Source of the DNA: Pseudomonas putida
Lineage (GTDB): Bacteria > Pseudomonadota > Gammaproteobacteria > Pseudomonadales > Pseudomonadaceae
Length of the DNA: 64,000 nucleotides
Direction of reading: 5' to 3'
Assembly: GCF_028682455.1 (NCBI RefSeq)
Contig: NZ_JANHLD010000003.1
Span: 930,001-994,000 of the forward strand
Positions 51,480 through 60,779 of the stretch are shown piece by piece. Below the pieces are notes generated by a model that worked only from the letters and a program-made list of their open reading frames with translations, was not told the DNA's origin and searched no databases. Each line of letters starts with the position of its first letter. Position 1 is the stretch's first letter. The translations under genes and the position numbers were made by a program.

Positions 51480-53525
51480 GTGACCACTACCAAGTCGGCT
51501 ACTTCGACCCAAGGCTCGCGCAGCAGCGCCCGGATCGCGGCGCTGTTCGTCGTTTTGATCCTGTCGATCGTCCTGTTGTTCGCCAACTTTGCCTACCTCA
51601 ACACCCAGGCCAACTACGACAAGCAGTACATCGGCCATGCCGGTGAGCTGCGGGTGCTGTCCCAGCGTATCGCCAAGAACGCCACCGAGGCCGCGGCCGG
51701 CAAGTCCCGAGCGTTCCGGCTGCTGAGCGAGGCGCGCAACGATTTCGAGCAGCGCTGGGGCTACTTGAAAAAAGGCGATGCTGCCACCGGGCTGCCGGCC
51801 GCGCCGCCTGCGGTGCGCAACGAAATGGACGCGGTGCTGCGCGACTGGGAAGGCCTGCGCAAGAACACCGATACCATCCTGGCCAGCGAGCAGACCGTGC
51901 TGTCGTTGCACCAGGTTGCCGCGACCCTGGCCGAGACCGTGCCGCAACTGCAGGTCGAGTACGAAAAGGTGGTGGAGATCCTGCTGCAGAGCGGGGCGCC
52001 CGCCAGCCAGGTGGCGGTGGCCCAGCGCCAGTCGCTGCTTGCCGAGCGTATTCTGGGCTCGGTCAACACGGTACTGGCCGGGGATGACACCGCCGTGCAG
52101 GCGGCCGACGCCTTCGGTCGCGATGCCAGTCGTTTCGGCCAGGTGCTCGACGGCATGCTCGGCGGCAACCCGACGCTGCAGATCACCCGTGTCCAGGACC
52201 CTGACGCCCGGGCGCGGCTGGCTGAAATTGCCGAGCTGTTCCAGTTCGTCGCCGGCTCCGTGGACGAAATCCTGGAAACCTCGCCGGAGTTGTTCCGGGT
52301 CCGCGAGGCGGCCGGTAGTATCTTCAACCAGTCGCAGACCCTGCTCGATGAAGCGTCGCGCCTGGCCAACGGTTTCGAGAATCTTGCCAGCGGGCGCACC
52401 CTCGATACGGTCGGCGGCTATGTGCTGGGCTTGCTGGCGCTGGCCTCGATCATCCTGATCGGCCTGGTGATGGTTCGCGAAACCCACCGGCAATTGCGCG
52501 AAACGGCGGAAAAGAACGAACGCAACCAGCAGGCCATCATGCGCCTGCTCGATGAAATCGAAGACTTGGCCGATGGCGACCTGACCGTGACGGTGTCGGT
52601 GACCGAAGACTTCACCGGGGCCATCGCCGACTCGATCAACTATTCCATCGACCAACTGCGCGACCTGGTCGCGACCATCAACCTCAGCGCCGAGGAAGTG
52701 GCCGCTGCCGTGCAGGACACCCAGAACACCGCGCACCAACTGGCCAAGGCCTCGGAGCACCAGGCCGAGCAGATCAGCGAGGCATCGGTGGCGGTGGGCG
52801 ACATGGCCGAGTCCATCGACCGGGTATCTACCCATGCCTATGAGTCGGCCAAGGTGGCCGAGCGTTCGGTGGCCATCGCCAACAAGGGCAACGAGGTGGT
52901 GCACAACACCATCCACGGCATGGACAATATTCGCGAGCAGATCCAGGACACGGCCAAGCGGATCAAGCGCCTGGGCGAGTCGTCGCAGGAGATCGGCGAT
53001 ATCGTCAGCCTGATCGACGACATTGCCGACCAGACTAACATCCTGGCCCTCAACGCGGCGATCCAGGCTTCCTTGGCCGGCGAGGCAGGCCGCGGCTTTG
53101 CCGTGGTCGCCGACGAAGTGCAGCGCCTGGCCGAACGTTCATCGTCGGCTACCCGCCAGATCGAGGCGCTGGTGCGCACCATCCAGGCCGACACCAACGA
53201 GGCGGTGATCTCCATGGAGCAAACCACGGCCGAAGTGGTGCGGGGTGCGCGCCTGGCACAGGATGCCGGCGTGGCCCTGGCGGAGATCGAAGGGGTTTCG
53301 CAGACCCTGGCCGAGCTGATCCACAGCATCTCCGATGCCGCCCAGCTGCAGACCTCATCGGCCGGGCAGATCTCGCATACGATGGCAGTCATCCAGCAGA
53401 TCACCTCACAGACGTCGGCAGGCTCCAGCGCGACCGCCGAAAGCATTGGCGACCTGGCTCGCATGGCCAGCGAAATGCGCCGCTCGGTGTCCGGCTTCAC
53501 GCTGCCACCGACGCCGCCACGTTGA
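51480..53525 (+). CDS. pilJ: Pil-Chp chemoreceptor PilJ
   Basis: 681-residue membrane receptor of the Pil-Chp system. TM1 about 21-41, periplasmic region with two PilJ-type nitrate/sensor helices (43-310), TM2 about 312-335, HAMP, then the methyl-accepting domain with tip 'ADQTNILALNAAIQASLAGE'. The tip has IQASLAGE where ordinary receptors have IEAARAGE, a PilJ hallmark. GTG at 51480 follows AAAGGAATG. Confidence 0.95.
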   Translation: MTTTKSATSTQGSRSSARIAALFVVLILSIVLLFANFAYLNTQANYDKQYIGHAGELRVLSQRIAKNATEAAAGKSRAFRLLSEARNDFEQRWGYLKKGDAATGLPAAPPAVRNEMDAVLRDWEGLRKNTDTILASEQTVLSLHQVAATLAETVPQLQVEYEKVVEILLQSGAPASQVAVAQRQSLLAERILGSVNTVLAGDDTAVQAADAFGRDASRFGQVLDGMLGGNPTLQITRVQDPDARARLAEIAELFQFVAGSVDEILETSPELFRVREAAGSIFNQSQTLLDEASRLANGFENLASGRTLDTVGGYVLGLLALASIILIGLVMVRETHRQLRETAEKNERNQQAIMRLLDEIEDLADGDLTVTVSVTEDFTGAIADSINYSIDQLRDLVATINLSAEEVAAAVQDTQNTAHQLAKASEHQAEQISEASVAVGDMAESIDRVSTHAYESAKVAERSVAIANKGNEVVHNTIHGMDNIREQIQDTAKRIKRLGESSQEIGDIVSLIDDIADQTNILALNAAIQASLAGEAGRGFAVVADEVQRLAERSSSATRQIEALVRTIQADTNEAVISMEQTTAEVVRGARLAQDAGVALAEIEGVSQTLAELIHSISDAAQLQTSSAGQISHTMAVIQQITSQTSAGSSATAESIGDLARMASEMRRSVSGFTLPPTPPR

Positions 53526-53559
53526 GCGCGCGCCAGTGAGCATGGCAACGGGAGCAGAT

Positions 53560-56500
53560 ATGGCTGAGCTGCACGACACGGTAGCCCTCGTCTGGGTCAA
53601 GGGCGCCATCGGTGACTGCCTGGCCCAGGCGCGCCTGGCACTGGAGCAGTTTTCCGCCGAGGCTGGCGACGCAGACGCCCTGGCCGGTTTTATCGACAAT
53701 CTGCACCAGGTGCGTGGTTGCCTGGTGATGCTCGAACTCAGTGGCGCCGCCCTGCTGGCCGAAGAGCTGGAGCACCTCGGGCGGGCGCTGCAGGATAAGC
53801 ACGTCAGCCAGCGTGGCGAGGCCCTGGGTGCGCTGTTTCGCGGCCTGGAACAATTGCCGCTGTACCTGGATCGGCTGCGCAGTGCCCGTCGCGACCTGCC
53901 GTTGGTGGTGCTGCCGGTGCTCAACCAGTTGCGTGCCGAGCGTGGGGTCGAGCCCCTGGGACAGGGCAGCCTGCTGTCGACGGCGCCGGCGCCGGCCGAA
54001 GAGCTGGCCAACCTCGATTCGTCCCTGAGCGCATTGCGCGAGCGTCTGCACGCAGGCTCCGACCGCGATGCCTTGCGCTCGGTGGTGGCTGCGCTGTGTG
54101 AAGACCTTATGCGGGTCAAGGAGCGCCTGGACTTGTTCGTGCGCAGCGATCGCCAACGTCTGGATGACCTTCAGCCCTTGCTGTCTCCGTTGCGACAGAT
54201 CGCCGACACATTGGCTGTGCTGGGGTTTGGCCAGCCTCGGCGGGTAATTATTGATCAGGTGCTGGCACTGCAGAGCCTGGCCCAGGGCCAGCGCGCCCCG
54301 GACGACGCCGTGTTGATGGACGTCGCCGGGGCGCTGCTGTATGTCGAGGCGACGCTGGCCGGCATGGTCGGCCCGTTGGAACATCATCCCAGCCAGAGTT
54401 CGCTGCCGGGCACGGACCTCGCCGAAATTCGTCAGTTGGTGCTGGAAGAGGCCAACGCAGTGCTGCAACAGGTCAAGGACCAGATCGGCGATTCGCTGGA
54501 GGCCGGCTGGCAACCCCATCGCATGCCGCCGTTGCCCGGCTTGCTGCAGCAAGTGCGGGGCGCCCTGGCCATGCTGATGCTGCCGCGACCGGCGGCCTTG
54601 ATAGGACGCTGTGGTGACTACGCCCAGGCCAACCTGCTGGGCGCCACACCACCGGACGCCACGGCCCTGGCGCATCTGGCCGACGCCCTGAGTGCCTGTG
54701 AGTGTTATCTGCAATGGCTGATTGCCGATCCGCAGGCCAACCCCTGGAATTTCCTCGAGGCCGCCCAGGCGAGCCTCGCAGCGTTGGGCTATGCACCCGA
54801 GCCTGTGCCGGCAGTTGAAGTCTACGTGCCGGATGTCGAAGAGCCGGTGGTCGATGATGAATTGCGCGAGGTGTTCCTGGAGGAAGCCGCCGAGCTTCTA
54901 CCGCAACTCAATGTGCAATGGGCCCGTTGGCAGGCCAACCCGACGGACCGCGATGCACTGGTAGAGCTGCGCCGCGGCCTGCACACTCTCAAGGGCAGTG
55001 GCCGCATGGTACGGGCGCAGGGGCTGGCCGAGCTGGCCTGGGCCGCCGAGCATTTTCTCAATCGGGTGCTGGAAGGCCGCGTGGAGATTGGCGCGGCGCC
55101 CCTGGCCGGCTTGCAACAAGCACTGGATCTGATTCCCGGCCTGATGGCGGCCTTTGCCAATGGCCAGTCGCAGGCCGGCAAAGACATCGAGCAACTGGCG
55201 TTGCGCCTGCATGCGCTGGCGATGAATGACGCTCCACCCCAGGCAGATACCGACGAGTCCATCGACCCTCAGTTGCTGGAGATCTTCCGCAACGAGGCCG
55301 AGGGGCACCTGGCGAGCCTCGACAGTTTTCTCGAGCGTGCCGAACAGCAGTTGCCGCAGCCGGTCAGCGACGCATTGCAACGCGCCCTGCATACCCTCAA
55401 AGGCAGCGCCGCGATGGCCGGTGTCGCGCCTATCGCGGAACTGGCCGGTGCCCTCGATCTGCTGGCGCGGGAGTTCAAGGCTCATCAGCTGGCGTTCGAT
55501 CTCGAGGAAATCTACCTGCTGGAAAGCGCCGAGCCGCTGTTGCGACGCGGGCTCGAGCAACTGAACCGCGCACCGCTGGCGCCGATTGCCGGCGCATCGA
55601 CGTTGATCGAGGAAATTCACCAGGTGGTCGAGGCACGCTTGCAGGCACTGCTGCAGGCGCCGAGCCATAGTGTGCGGATCAAGCGCGACCCGCAGCTGAT
55701 CGCCAGCTTCCTGGCCCAGGGCATGGACATCCTGCTCGATGCCGAGTCGTTGCTGCTGCGTTGGCAGGAGCACCCTGGCGAACGGCAGGAGCTCACCGCA
55801 CTGCTCGAAGAACTGACCACCCTGGGCCAGAGTGCCCACCTCGCCGACCTGTGGCCGGTGGATGACCTGTGCGAAGCGTTGCTTGACCTGTACGGCGCGG
55901 TCGAGGAAAGCAGCCTGGTGGTCAGTGAGCGTTTCTTCGAAGAGGCGCAGCACGCCCACGAGGCGCTGATCGACATGCTCGACCAGATCGCCGCAGGTCA
56001 GGAGGTGGACCCGAGGCCGGAGCGCCTGAAGGCCCTGCGGGAGCTGCTTGACGACGCGTTGGCACCCGATGCCACGGGACTGATCAGCACCCGCAATGGC
56101 CAGGCGCAAATCGCCGAGCTTGGCGCTGCCACGGCAGCCCTGGACGCGGAGCCTGCCATGGTCGAGCTGTTTCTCGAGGAAGCCTGCGATGTGCTGGAAA
56201 GCGCTGACCAGGCGTTGGCCCGTGGCCTTGCCGAGCCGGACCATGCATCGGCCCTGTCGACATTGCAGCGCGATCTGCAGACTCTCAAGGTCGGCGCACA
56301 GATGGCCGCCATCGGCAGCGTCGAAGTCCTGGCCCGGGAGCTGGAGCTGCTTTACGAGGGCCTGGTCGATCGTCGTTTCAGCCTGACTCCCGAGCTTGGC
56401 GATTTACTCAAGCGCAGCCACGCGCAACTGGCCCAGGTGCTTGCCTCGCTGCAGCAAGGGCAGGCGCCGGCATCGGCTGTGGAGTTGCTGGCGGCGCTCC

Positions 56501-58866
56501 GTGAGTTTCGTCACGAGGCGCCACCGGCGGTGATTGCGGACAAACCTGCCGACCCGGCCCAGGAGGCGGGCGACAAGGAATTGTTGGAGATCTTCCTCGA
56601 AGAGAGTTTCGATATCGTCGAGAGCTCTGGCGCAGCCTTGCTGCGCTGGCAGGCCGAACCGCGCAATGGCGTCGAGGTGGAGAACCTGTTGCGTGACCTG
56701 CATACCCTCAAGGGCGGTGCGCGCATGGTCGAGATTGCACCTATAGGCGACCTGGCCCATGAGCTGGAGTTTCTCTATGAACTGCTGGCCGCCGGCCAGT
56801 TGCAGCCCAGTGCAGCGCTGTTCAGCCTGCTGCAGAACTGCCATGACCGCCTGGCCCACATGCTCGATGCCGTACGCCTGCACCAGCCGCTGCATGCCGC
56901 CACGGCCCTGATCGACTACATCCGCAATTTCAGCAGCGCCGCCCTGGCCGATACCGCCGCCCAGCATTCCAACCCGGATGCGGCACCCGCGGAGTTACCG
57001 GTGGCTGCACCTGAGCGCGGGCCGGTGGACATGGTCAAGGTAGCCTCGGAGCTGCTCGATGACCTGGGCAACCTTGCCGGTGAGCATTCGATCATCCGTG
57101 GGCGCATCGAGCAGCAGGTCAATGATGCCCAGGTGGCATTGAGCGAGATGGAAACCACCCTGGAGCGCATGCGCGACCAGTTGCGGCGTCTGGACACCGA
57201 AACCCAGGGGCGGATTCTCAGCCGCCAGCAGGCGGACGGCGACAGCCATGCCTACGACGATTTCGACCCGCTGGAAATGGACCGCCACTCGCAGTTGCAG
57301 CAACTGTCCCGGGCGTTGTTCGAGTCGGCCTCCGACCTGCTCGACCTCAAGGAAACCCTGTCCATACGGGCCCAGGATGCCCACAGCCTGTTGCAGCAAC
57401 AGGCGCGGGTGAACAGCGAGTTGCAAGAGGGCTTGATGCGTACGCGCATGGTGCCGTTCGAGCGCTTGGTGCCTCGCTTGCAGCGAGTGGTACGGCAGGT
57501 GGCCAGCGAACTGGGCAAGCAGGTTGAGCTGGTAGTGGGCAATGCCGAGGGCGAGATGGATCGTAGCGTGCTGGAACGCATGGTGGCGCCGCTCGAGCAC
57601 ATGTTGCGCAACGCCGTCGACCATGGCCTGGAGGCGCGCGATGTACGCCTGGCGGCCGGCAAGCCGGAGCAGGGGTTGATTTCGCTCAACCTGCTGCACG
57701 AGGGTGCCGACATCGTCATCGAAATGACCGACGACGGCGCCGGGGTGCCGCTGGACGCGGTGCGACGCAAGGCGATCAAGCGCGGCCTGCTCGACCCTGA
57801 CGCCGTGCTCAGCGATCACGAGATCATGCAGTTCATTCTTCAGCCGGGTTTCTCCACGGCCGAGAAAATCACCCAGATTTCCGGACGCGGGCTGGGCATG
57901 GACGTGGTCCATGAAGAGGTCAAGCAACTGGGCGGTTCGATGGTGATCGAATCCAATCCGGGCAAGGGTGCGCGCTTTTTGATTCGCCTGCCGTTTACCG
58001 TCTCGGTCAACCGGGCATTGATGGTGCAGTTTGGTGACGAACAATACGCCGTGCCGCTCAACACCATCGAAGGCATCGTACGGGTGCCGCCTGCGGAGCT
58101 CGAAACCTGCTACCGGCTCGAATCACCCCATTACGAATACGCCGGGCATCGCTACGCGCTGCATTACCTGGGTGAGCTGCTGCAAGGGGCGGGGCAACCG
58201 CGCCTGCTCGGGCAAAGCCTGCCGCTGCCGGTGTTGCTGGTGCATTCCCATGATCAGCAGTTCGCGATCCAGGTCGATAGCCTGGCCGCCAGTCGCGAGA
58301 TCGTGGTCAAGAGCCTGGGGCGGCAGTTTGCCGGTGTCCAGGGCTTGTCCGGGGCGACCTTGCTGGGGGATGGCCGGGTGGTGCTGATTCTGGACTTGCT
58401 CGGTCAGTTGCGTGGCCTGCAGCTACGCCAGGCGCAAACGGCGGGAAGCAACGCCAGCTTGCGCCGCCAGCAGATCGAGCGGGCGCCGAAGCGGCCGTTG
58501 CTGGTGATGGTGGTCGATGACTCGGTGACGGTACGCAAGGTCACCGGGCGTCTGCTGGAGCGCCACGGCATGAACGTGCTGACGGCCAAGGACGGGGTCG
58601 ATGCCATGGCGCTGCTCCAGGAGCATCGTCCCGACATTCTTCTGCTGGATATCGAGATGCCGCGCATGGACGGCTTCGAGGTCGCCACCCAGATTCGCCA
58701 TGACCCGGAGCTCAAGGACCTGCCGATCATCATGATCACCTCGCGGACCGGGCAGAAACACCGCGACCGGGCCATGTCCATCGGCGTCAACGACTACCTG
58801 GGCAAGCCTTATCAAGAATCGGTGCTGCTGCAGAGTATCGCCCTGTGGAGTCGCCGCCATGCTTGA
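53560..58866 (+). CDS. chpA: ChpA hybrid histidine kinase (multi-Hpt CheA-type)
   Basis: 1768-residue central kinase of the Pil-Chp system. N-terminal Hpt-like helical repeats lack good signatures. Canonical HTLKG motifs put phospho-histidines at 475, 611 and 1048. The matching positions elsewhere are Thr753 (TTLGQ) and Gln907 (QTLKV), i.e. non-histidine phosphotransfer-like domains. Then dimerisation region, HATPase ('MLRNAVDHGLEARD', 'DDGAGV', 'GRGLGMDVV'), CheW-like domain and C-terminal receiver ('MVVDDSVTVRK', 'LLLDIEMPRMDG', 'YLGKP'). P. aeruginosa ChpA is longer. Start ATG 53560 after GGGAG; an ATG 18 bp earlier is possible. Confidence 0.93.
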   Translation: MAELHDTVALVWVKGAIGDCLAQARLALEQFSAEAGDADALAGFIDNLHQVRGCLVMLELSGAALLAEELEHLGRALQDKHVSQRGEALGALFRGLEQLPLYLDRLRSARRDLPLVVLPVLNQLRAERGVEPLGQGSLLSTAPAPAEELANLDSSLSALRERLHAGSDRDALRSVVAALCEDLMRVKERLDLFVRSDRQRLDDLQPLLSPLRQIADTLAVLGFGQPRRVIIDQVLALQSLAQGQRAPDDAVLMDVAGALLYVEATLAGMVGPLEHHPSQSSLPGTDLAEIRQLVLEEANAVLQQVKDQIGDSLEAGWQPHRMPPLPGLLQQVRGALAMLMLPRPAALIGRCGDYAQANLLGATPPDATALAHLADALSACECYLQWLIADPQANPWNFLEAAQASLAALGYAPEPVPAVEVYVPDVEEPVVDDELREVFLEEAAELLPQLNVQWARWQANPTDRDALVELRRGLHTLKGSGRMVRAQGLAELAWAAEHFLNRVLEGRVEIGAAPLAGLQQALDLIPGLMAAFANGQSQAGKDIEQLALRLHALAMNDAPPQADTDESIDPQLLEIFRNEAEGHLASLDSFLERAEQQLPQPVSDALQRALHTLKGSAAMAGVAPIAELAGALDLLAREFKAHQLAFDLEEIYLLESAEPLLRRGLEQLNRAPLAPIAGASTLIEEIHQVVEARLQALLQAPSHSVRIKRDPQLIASFLAQGMDILLDAESLLLRWQEHPGERQELTALLEELTTLGQSAHLADLWPVDDLCEALLDLYGAVEESSLVVSERFFEEAQHAHEALIDMLDQIAAGQEVDPRPERLKALRELLDDALAPDATGLISTRNGQAQIAELGAATAALDAEPAMVELFLEEACDVLESADQALARGLAEPDHASALSTLQRDLQTLKVGAQMAAIGSVEVLARELELLYEGLVDRRFSLTPELGDLLKRSHAQLAQVLASLQQGQAPASAVELLAALREFRHEAPPAVIADKPADPAQEAGDKELLEIFLEESFDIVESSGAALLRWQAEPRNGVEVENLLRDLHTLKGGARMVEIAPIGDLAHELEFLYELLAAGQLQPSAALFSLLQNCHDRLAHMLDAVRLHQPLHAATALIDYIRNFSSAALADTAAQHSNPDAAPAELPVAAPERGPVDMVKVASELLDDLGNLAGEHSIIRGRIEQQVNDAQVALSEMETTLERMRDQLRRLDTETQGRILSRQQADGDSHAYDDFDPLEMDRHSQLQQLSRALFESASDLLDLKETLSIRAQDAHSLLQQQARVNSELQEGLMRTRMVPFERLVPRLQRVVRQVASELGKQVELVVGNAEGEMDRSVLERMVAPLEHMLRNAVDHGLEARDVRLAAGKPEQGLISLNLLHEGADIVIEMTDDGAGVPLDAVRRKAIKRGLLDPDAVLSDHEIMQFILQPGFSTAEKITQISGRGLGMDVVHEEVKQLGGSMVIESNPGKGARFLIRLPFTVSVNRALMVQFGDEQYAVPLNTIEGIVRVPPAELETCYRLESPHYEYAGHRYALHYLGELLQGAGQPRLLGQSLPLPVLLVHSHDQQFAIQVDSLAASREIVVKSLGRQFAGVQGLSGATLLGDGRVVLILDLLGQLRGLQLRQAQTAGSNASLRRQQIERAPKRPLLVMVVDDSVTVRKVTGRLLERHGMNVLTAKDGVDAMALLQEHRPDILLLDIEMPRMDGFEVATQIRHDPELKDLPIIMITSRTGQKHRDRAMSIGVNDYLGKPYQESVLLQSIALWSRRHA

Positions 58867-59326
58867 ACAATCGATACGCAACGGTCGCCGCACCAGCCTG
58901 ACCGGCCTGCTGCTGGCGCTGGGTGATCGCTGCCTGGTGCTGCCCAACGTGGCGGTGGCCGAGTTGATCGGCTACCAGGTTGGCACCCCGGCCGAGCAAC
59001 AACCGGCGTGGATGCTCGGCTGGATCGACTGGCGCAACCAGCGCTTGCCGCTGCTCAGTTTCGAGGCCGCGTGTGGCGGCTCGGTGAAGGTCGGCGAGCG
59101 GGCGCGAATCGTCGTGCTCAATGCCCTGGGCAGCAGCCGGCAACGCTTTATCGCCCTGCTGGTGCAGGGCATTCCTCGCTCCTGCAAGCTGGACAGCCAG
59201 CTCAACTATGTCGATGTACCATTGGCGCCGCTGGAGCTGGCGGCGGTGCAGGTCGGCGAGCAGGTTGCCAGGGTGCCGGACTTGCCGGCGCTTGAGCGCT
59301 TGCTGGAGGACGCAGGGCTGGTTTGA
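58859..59326 (+). CDS. chpC: CheW-like protein ChpC
   Basis: 155 residues with a CheW-like domain: 'LLLALGDRCLVLPNVAVAELIGYQ', 'PAWMLGWIDWRNQRLPLLSFE', 'RIVVLNALG'. It overlaps the chpA stop by 8 nt, the place occupied by chpC in P. aeruginosa. In that species ChpC is a second adaptor for the system. Last gene of the run; no pilK or chpB homologue lies in the cluster. Confidence 0.85.
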   Translation: MLEQSIRNGRRTSLTGLLLALGDRCLVLPNVAVAELIGYQVGTPAEQQPAWMLGWIDWRNQRLPLLSFEAACGGSVKVGERARIVVLNALGSSRQRFIALLVQGIPRSCKLDSQLNYVDVPLAPLELAAVQVGEQVARVPDLPALERLLEDAGLV

Positions 59327-59381
59327 AACATTTGCCTGTGTAGGATGGGAAGTCAGTCCGTTGTCTGGAGGACCCTGTTGC

Positions 59382-59999
59382 ATGTATCACGGTGAACGTT
59401 TCAACGCCTGGACGCATCTGGTCGGCGCGGTGCTGGCCGGTATCGGTGCCATCTGGCTGCTGGTGGTGGCGAGCCTGCAGGGTGACCCCTGGAAAATCGC
59501 CAGCCTGGCGGTCTATGGCTTCACGCTGATGCTGCTCTACAGCATCTCCACGGTCTATCACAGCGTGCGCGGCCGGGCCAAAGTGGTGATGCGCAAGCTC
59601 GACCATCTATCGATTTATTTGTTGATTGCCGGCAGCTATACGCCGTTCTGCCTGGTCAGCCTGCGCGGCCCCTGGGGCTGGAGCCTGTTCGGCGTGGTCT
59701 GGGGGCTGGCGCTGATCGGCATGCTGCAGGAAATCAAGCCGCGCTCCGAAGCCCGGGTGCTGTCGATCATCATCTACGCGGTGATGGGCTGGATCGTGCT
59801 GGTGGCGGTCAAGCCACTGCTGGCGAGCCTGGGGGCGGCGGGGTTTGCCTGGCTGGCCGCCGGTGGTGCGTGCTACACCATCGGCATCATCTTCTTCGCC
59901 TATGACAGTCGCTTTCGCCACTGGCATGGCATCTGGCACCTGTTCGTGATCGCCGGCAGCCTGCTGCACTTCATTGCCGTGTTCTTCTACGTGCTCTAG
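59382..59999 (+). CDS. Hemolysin III family (PAQR-type) membrane protein
   Basis: 205-residue protein with seven TM segments. PAQR/YqfA motifs: 'GERFNAWTHLVGAV' near the N-terminus, 'STVYHSVRGRAKVVMRKLDHLSIYLLIAGSYTPF' with the conserved Ser, two His and Asp, and 'HGIWHLFVIAGSLLHFIAV' at the end. True role is unclear: members are called hemolysin III but are linked to membrane fluidity. ATG 59382 after CTGGAGGA. The stop TAG overlaps that of rsmE inside CTAG. Confidence 0.9.
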   Translation: MYHGERFNAWTHLVGAVLAGIGAIWLLVVASLQGDPWKIASLAVYGFTLMLLYSISTVYHSVRGRAKVVMRKLDHLSIYLLIAGSYTPFCLVSLRGPWGWSLFGVVWGLALIGMLQEIKPRSEARVLSIIIYAVMGWIVLVAVKPLLASLGAAGFAWLAAGGACYTIGIIFFAYDSRFRHWHGIWHLFVIAGSLLHFIAVFFYVL

Positions 60000-60715
60000 A
60001 AGTCGCCCCACAGCTGTTGGGCGACCGTCAGGGCCACCACCGGTGCGGTTTCGGTGCGCAGCACTCGCGGGCCGAGGCGGGCGGCATGGAAGCCTGCGGC
60101 CTTGGCCTGCTCGACTTCGGCTTCGCTCAGGCCGCCTTCCGGGCCGATCAGGAACGCCAGGCTGTCAGGTTTCTGGTGGCTGACCAGCGGCTCGGCCACG
60201 GGGTGCAGCACCAGCTTGAGCTGCTCGTCGCAGGCCTTGAGCCAGTCGGCCAGCAATACCGGCGGGTTGATCTGCGGCACGCTGGAACGGCCGCATTGCT
60301 CGCAGGCACTGATTGCCACCTGGCGCCAATGGGCCAGGCGCTTGTCGGCCCGCTCGTCCTTGAGCCGCACTTCGCAGCGCTCGCTGACAATCGGGGTAAT
60401 GACGTTGGCGCCCAGCTCCGTGGCTTTCTGGATCGCCCAGTCCATGCGCTCGCCCCGGGAAAGGCCCTGGCCCAGGTGAACCTTGAGGGCAGAGTCGGCT
60501 TGCCCGGCAAACGCTTCGTGCAGGCTCACCCGTACGGTTTTCTTGCCGACCTCGAGCAGTTGGCCGCGGTATTCCTGGCCGCTGCCGTCGAACAGCTGCA
60601 CGGCATCGCCTGCGGCCATGCGCAGTACACGGCCGATATAGTGGGCCTGGGCTTCCGGCAGGTCGTGCTCGCCGAGGCTCAGGGGGGCATCAATGAAAAA
60701 ACGGGACAGTCTCAT
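59996..60715 (-). CDS. rsmE: 16S rRNA (uracil1498-N3)-methyltransferase RsmE
   Basis: 239-residue SPOUT methyltransferase modifying U1498 in helix 44 of 16S rRNA. N-terminal PUA-like part 'RLSRFFIDAPLSLG', then 'GQGLSRGERMDWAIQKATELG', 'ITPIVSERCEVRL', 'CEQCGRSSVPQI', and knot residues 'LIGPEGGLSEAEVEQA', 'RLGPRVLRTETAPVVAL'. These are the canonical features, unlike the paralogue at 25123. ATG at 60715. Adjacent to bioA, common in pseudomonads. Confidence 0.95.
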   Translation of the reverse strand: MRLSRFFIDAPLSLGEHDLPEAQAHYIGRVLRMAAGDAVQLFDGSGQEYRGQLLEVGKKTVRVSLHEAFAGQADSALKVHLGQGLSRGERMDWAIQKATELGANVITPIVSERCEVRLKDERADKRLAHWRQVAISACEQCGRSSVPQINPPVLLADWLKACDEQLKLVLHPVAEPLVSHQKPDSLAFLIGPEGGLSEAEVEQAKAAGFHAARLGPRVLRTETAPVVALTVAQQLWGDF

Positions 60716-60728
60716 CTGCAAACTCTGT

Positions 60729-60750
60729 GTAGGAGCGGGCTTGCCCCGCG
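60729..60750. repeat. REP half-site
   Basis: GTAGGAGCGGGCTTGCCCCGCG, a right arm alone, between the rsmE start and the bioA stop (both leftward). Confidence 0.75.
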
Positions 60751-60779
60751 TTTACGTCTATTGGTCGTAAGGGTGGGAA

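Noticed and set aside
53335..53559. Upstream extension of chpA to 53335
   Set aside because: It lies inside pilJ in another frame, codes for Arg/Pro-rich sequence and has no ribosome site; ATG 53560 has GGGAG 6 bp upstream.
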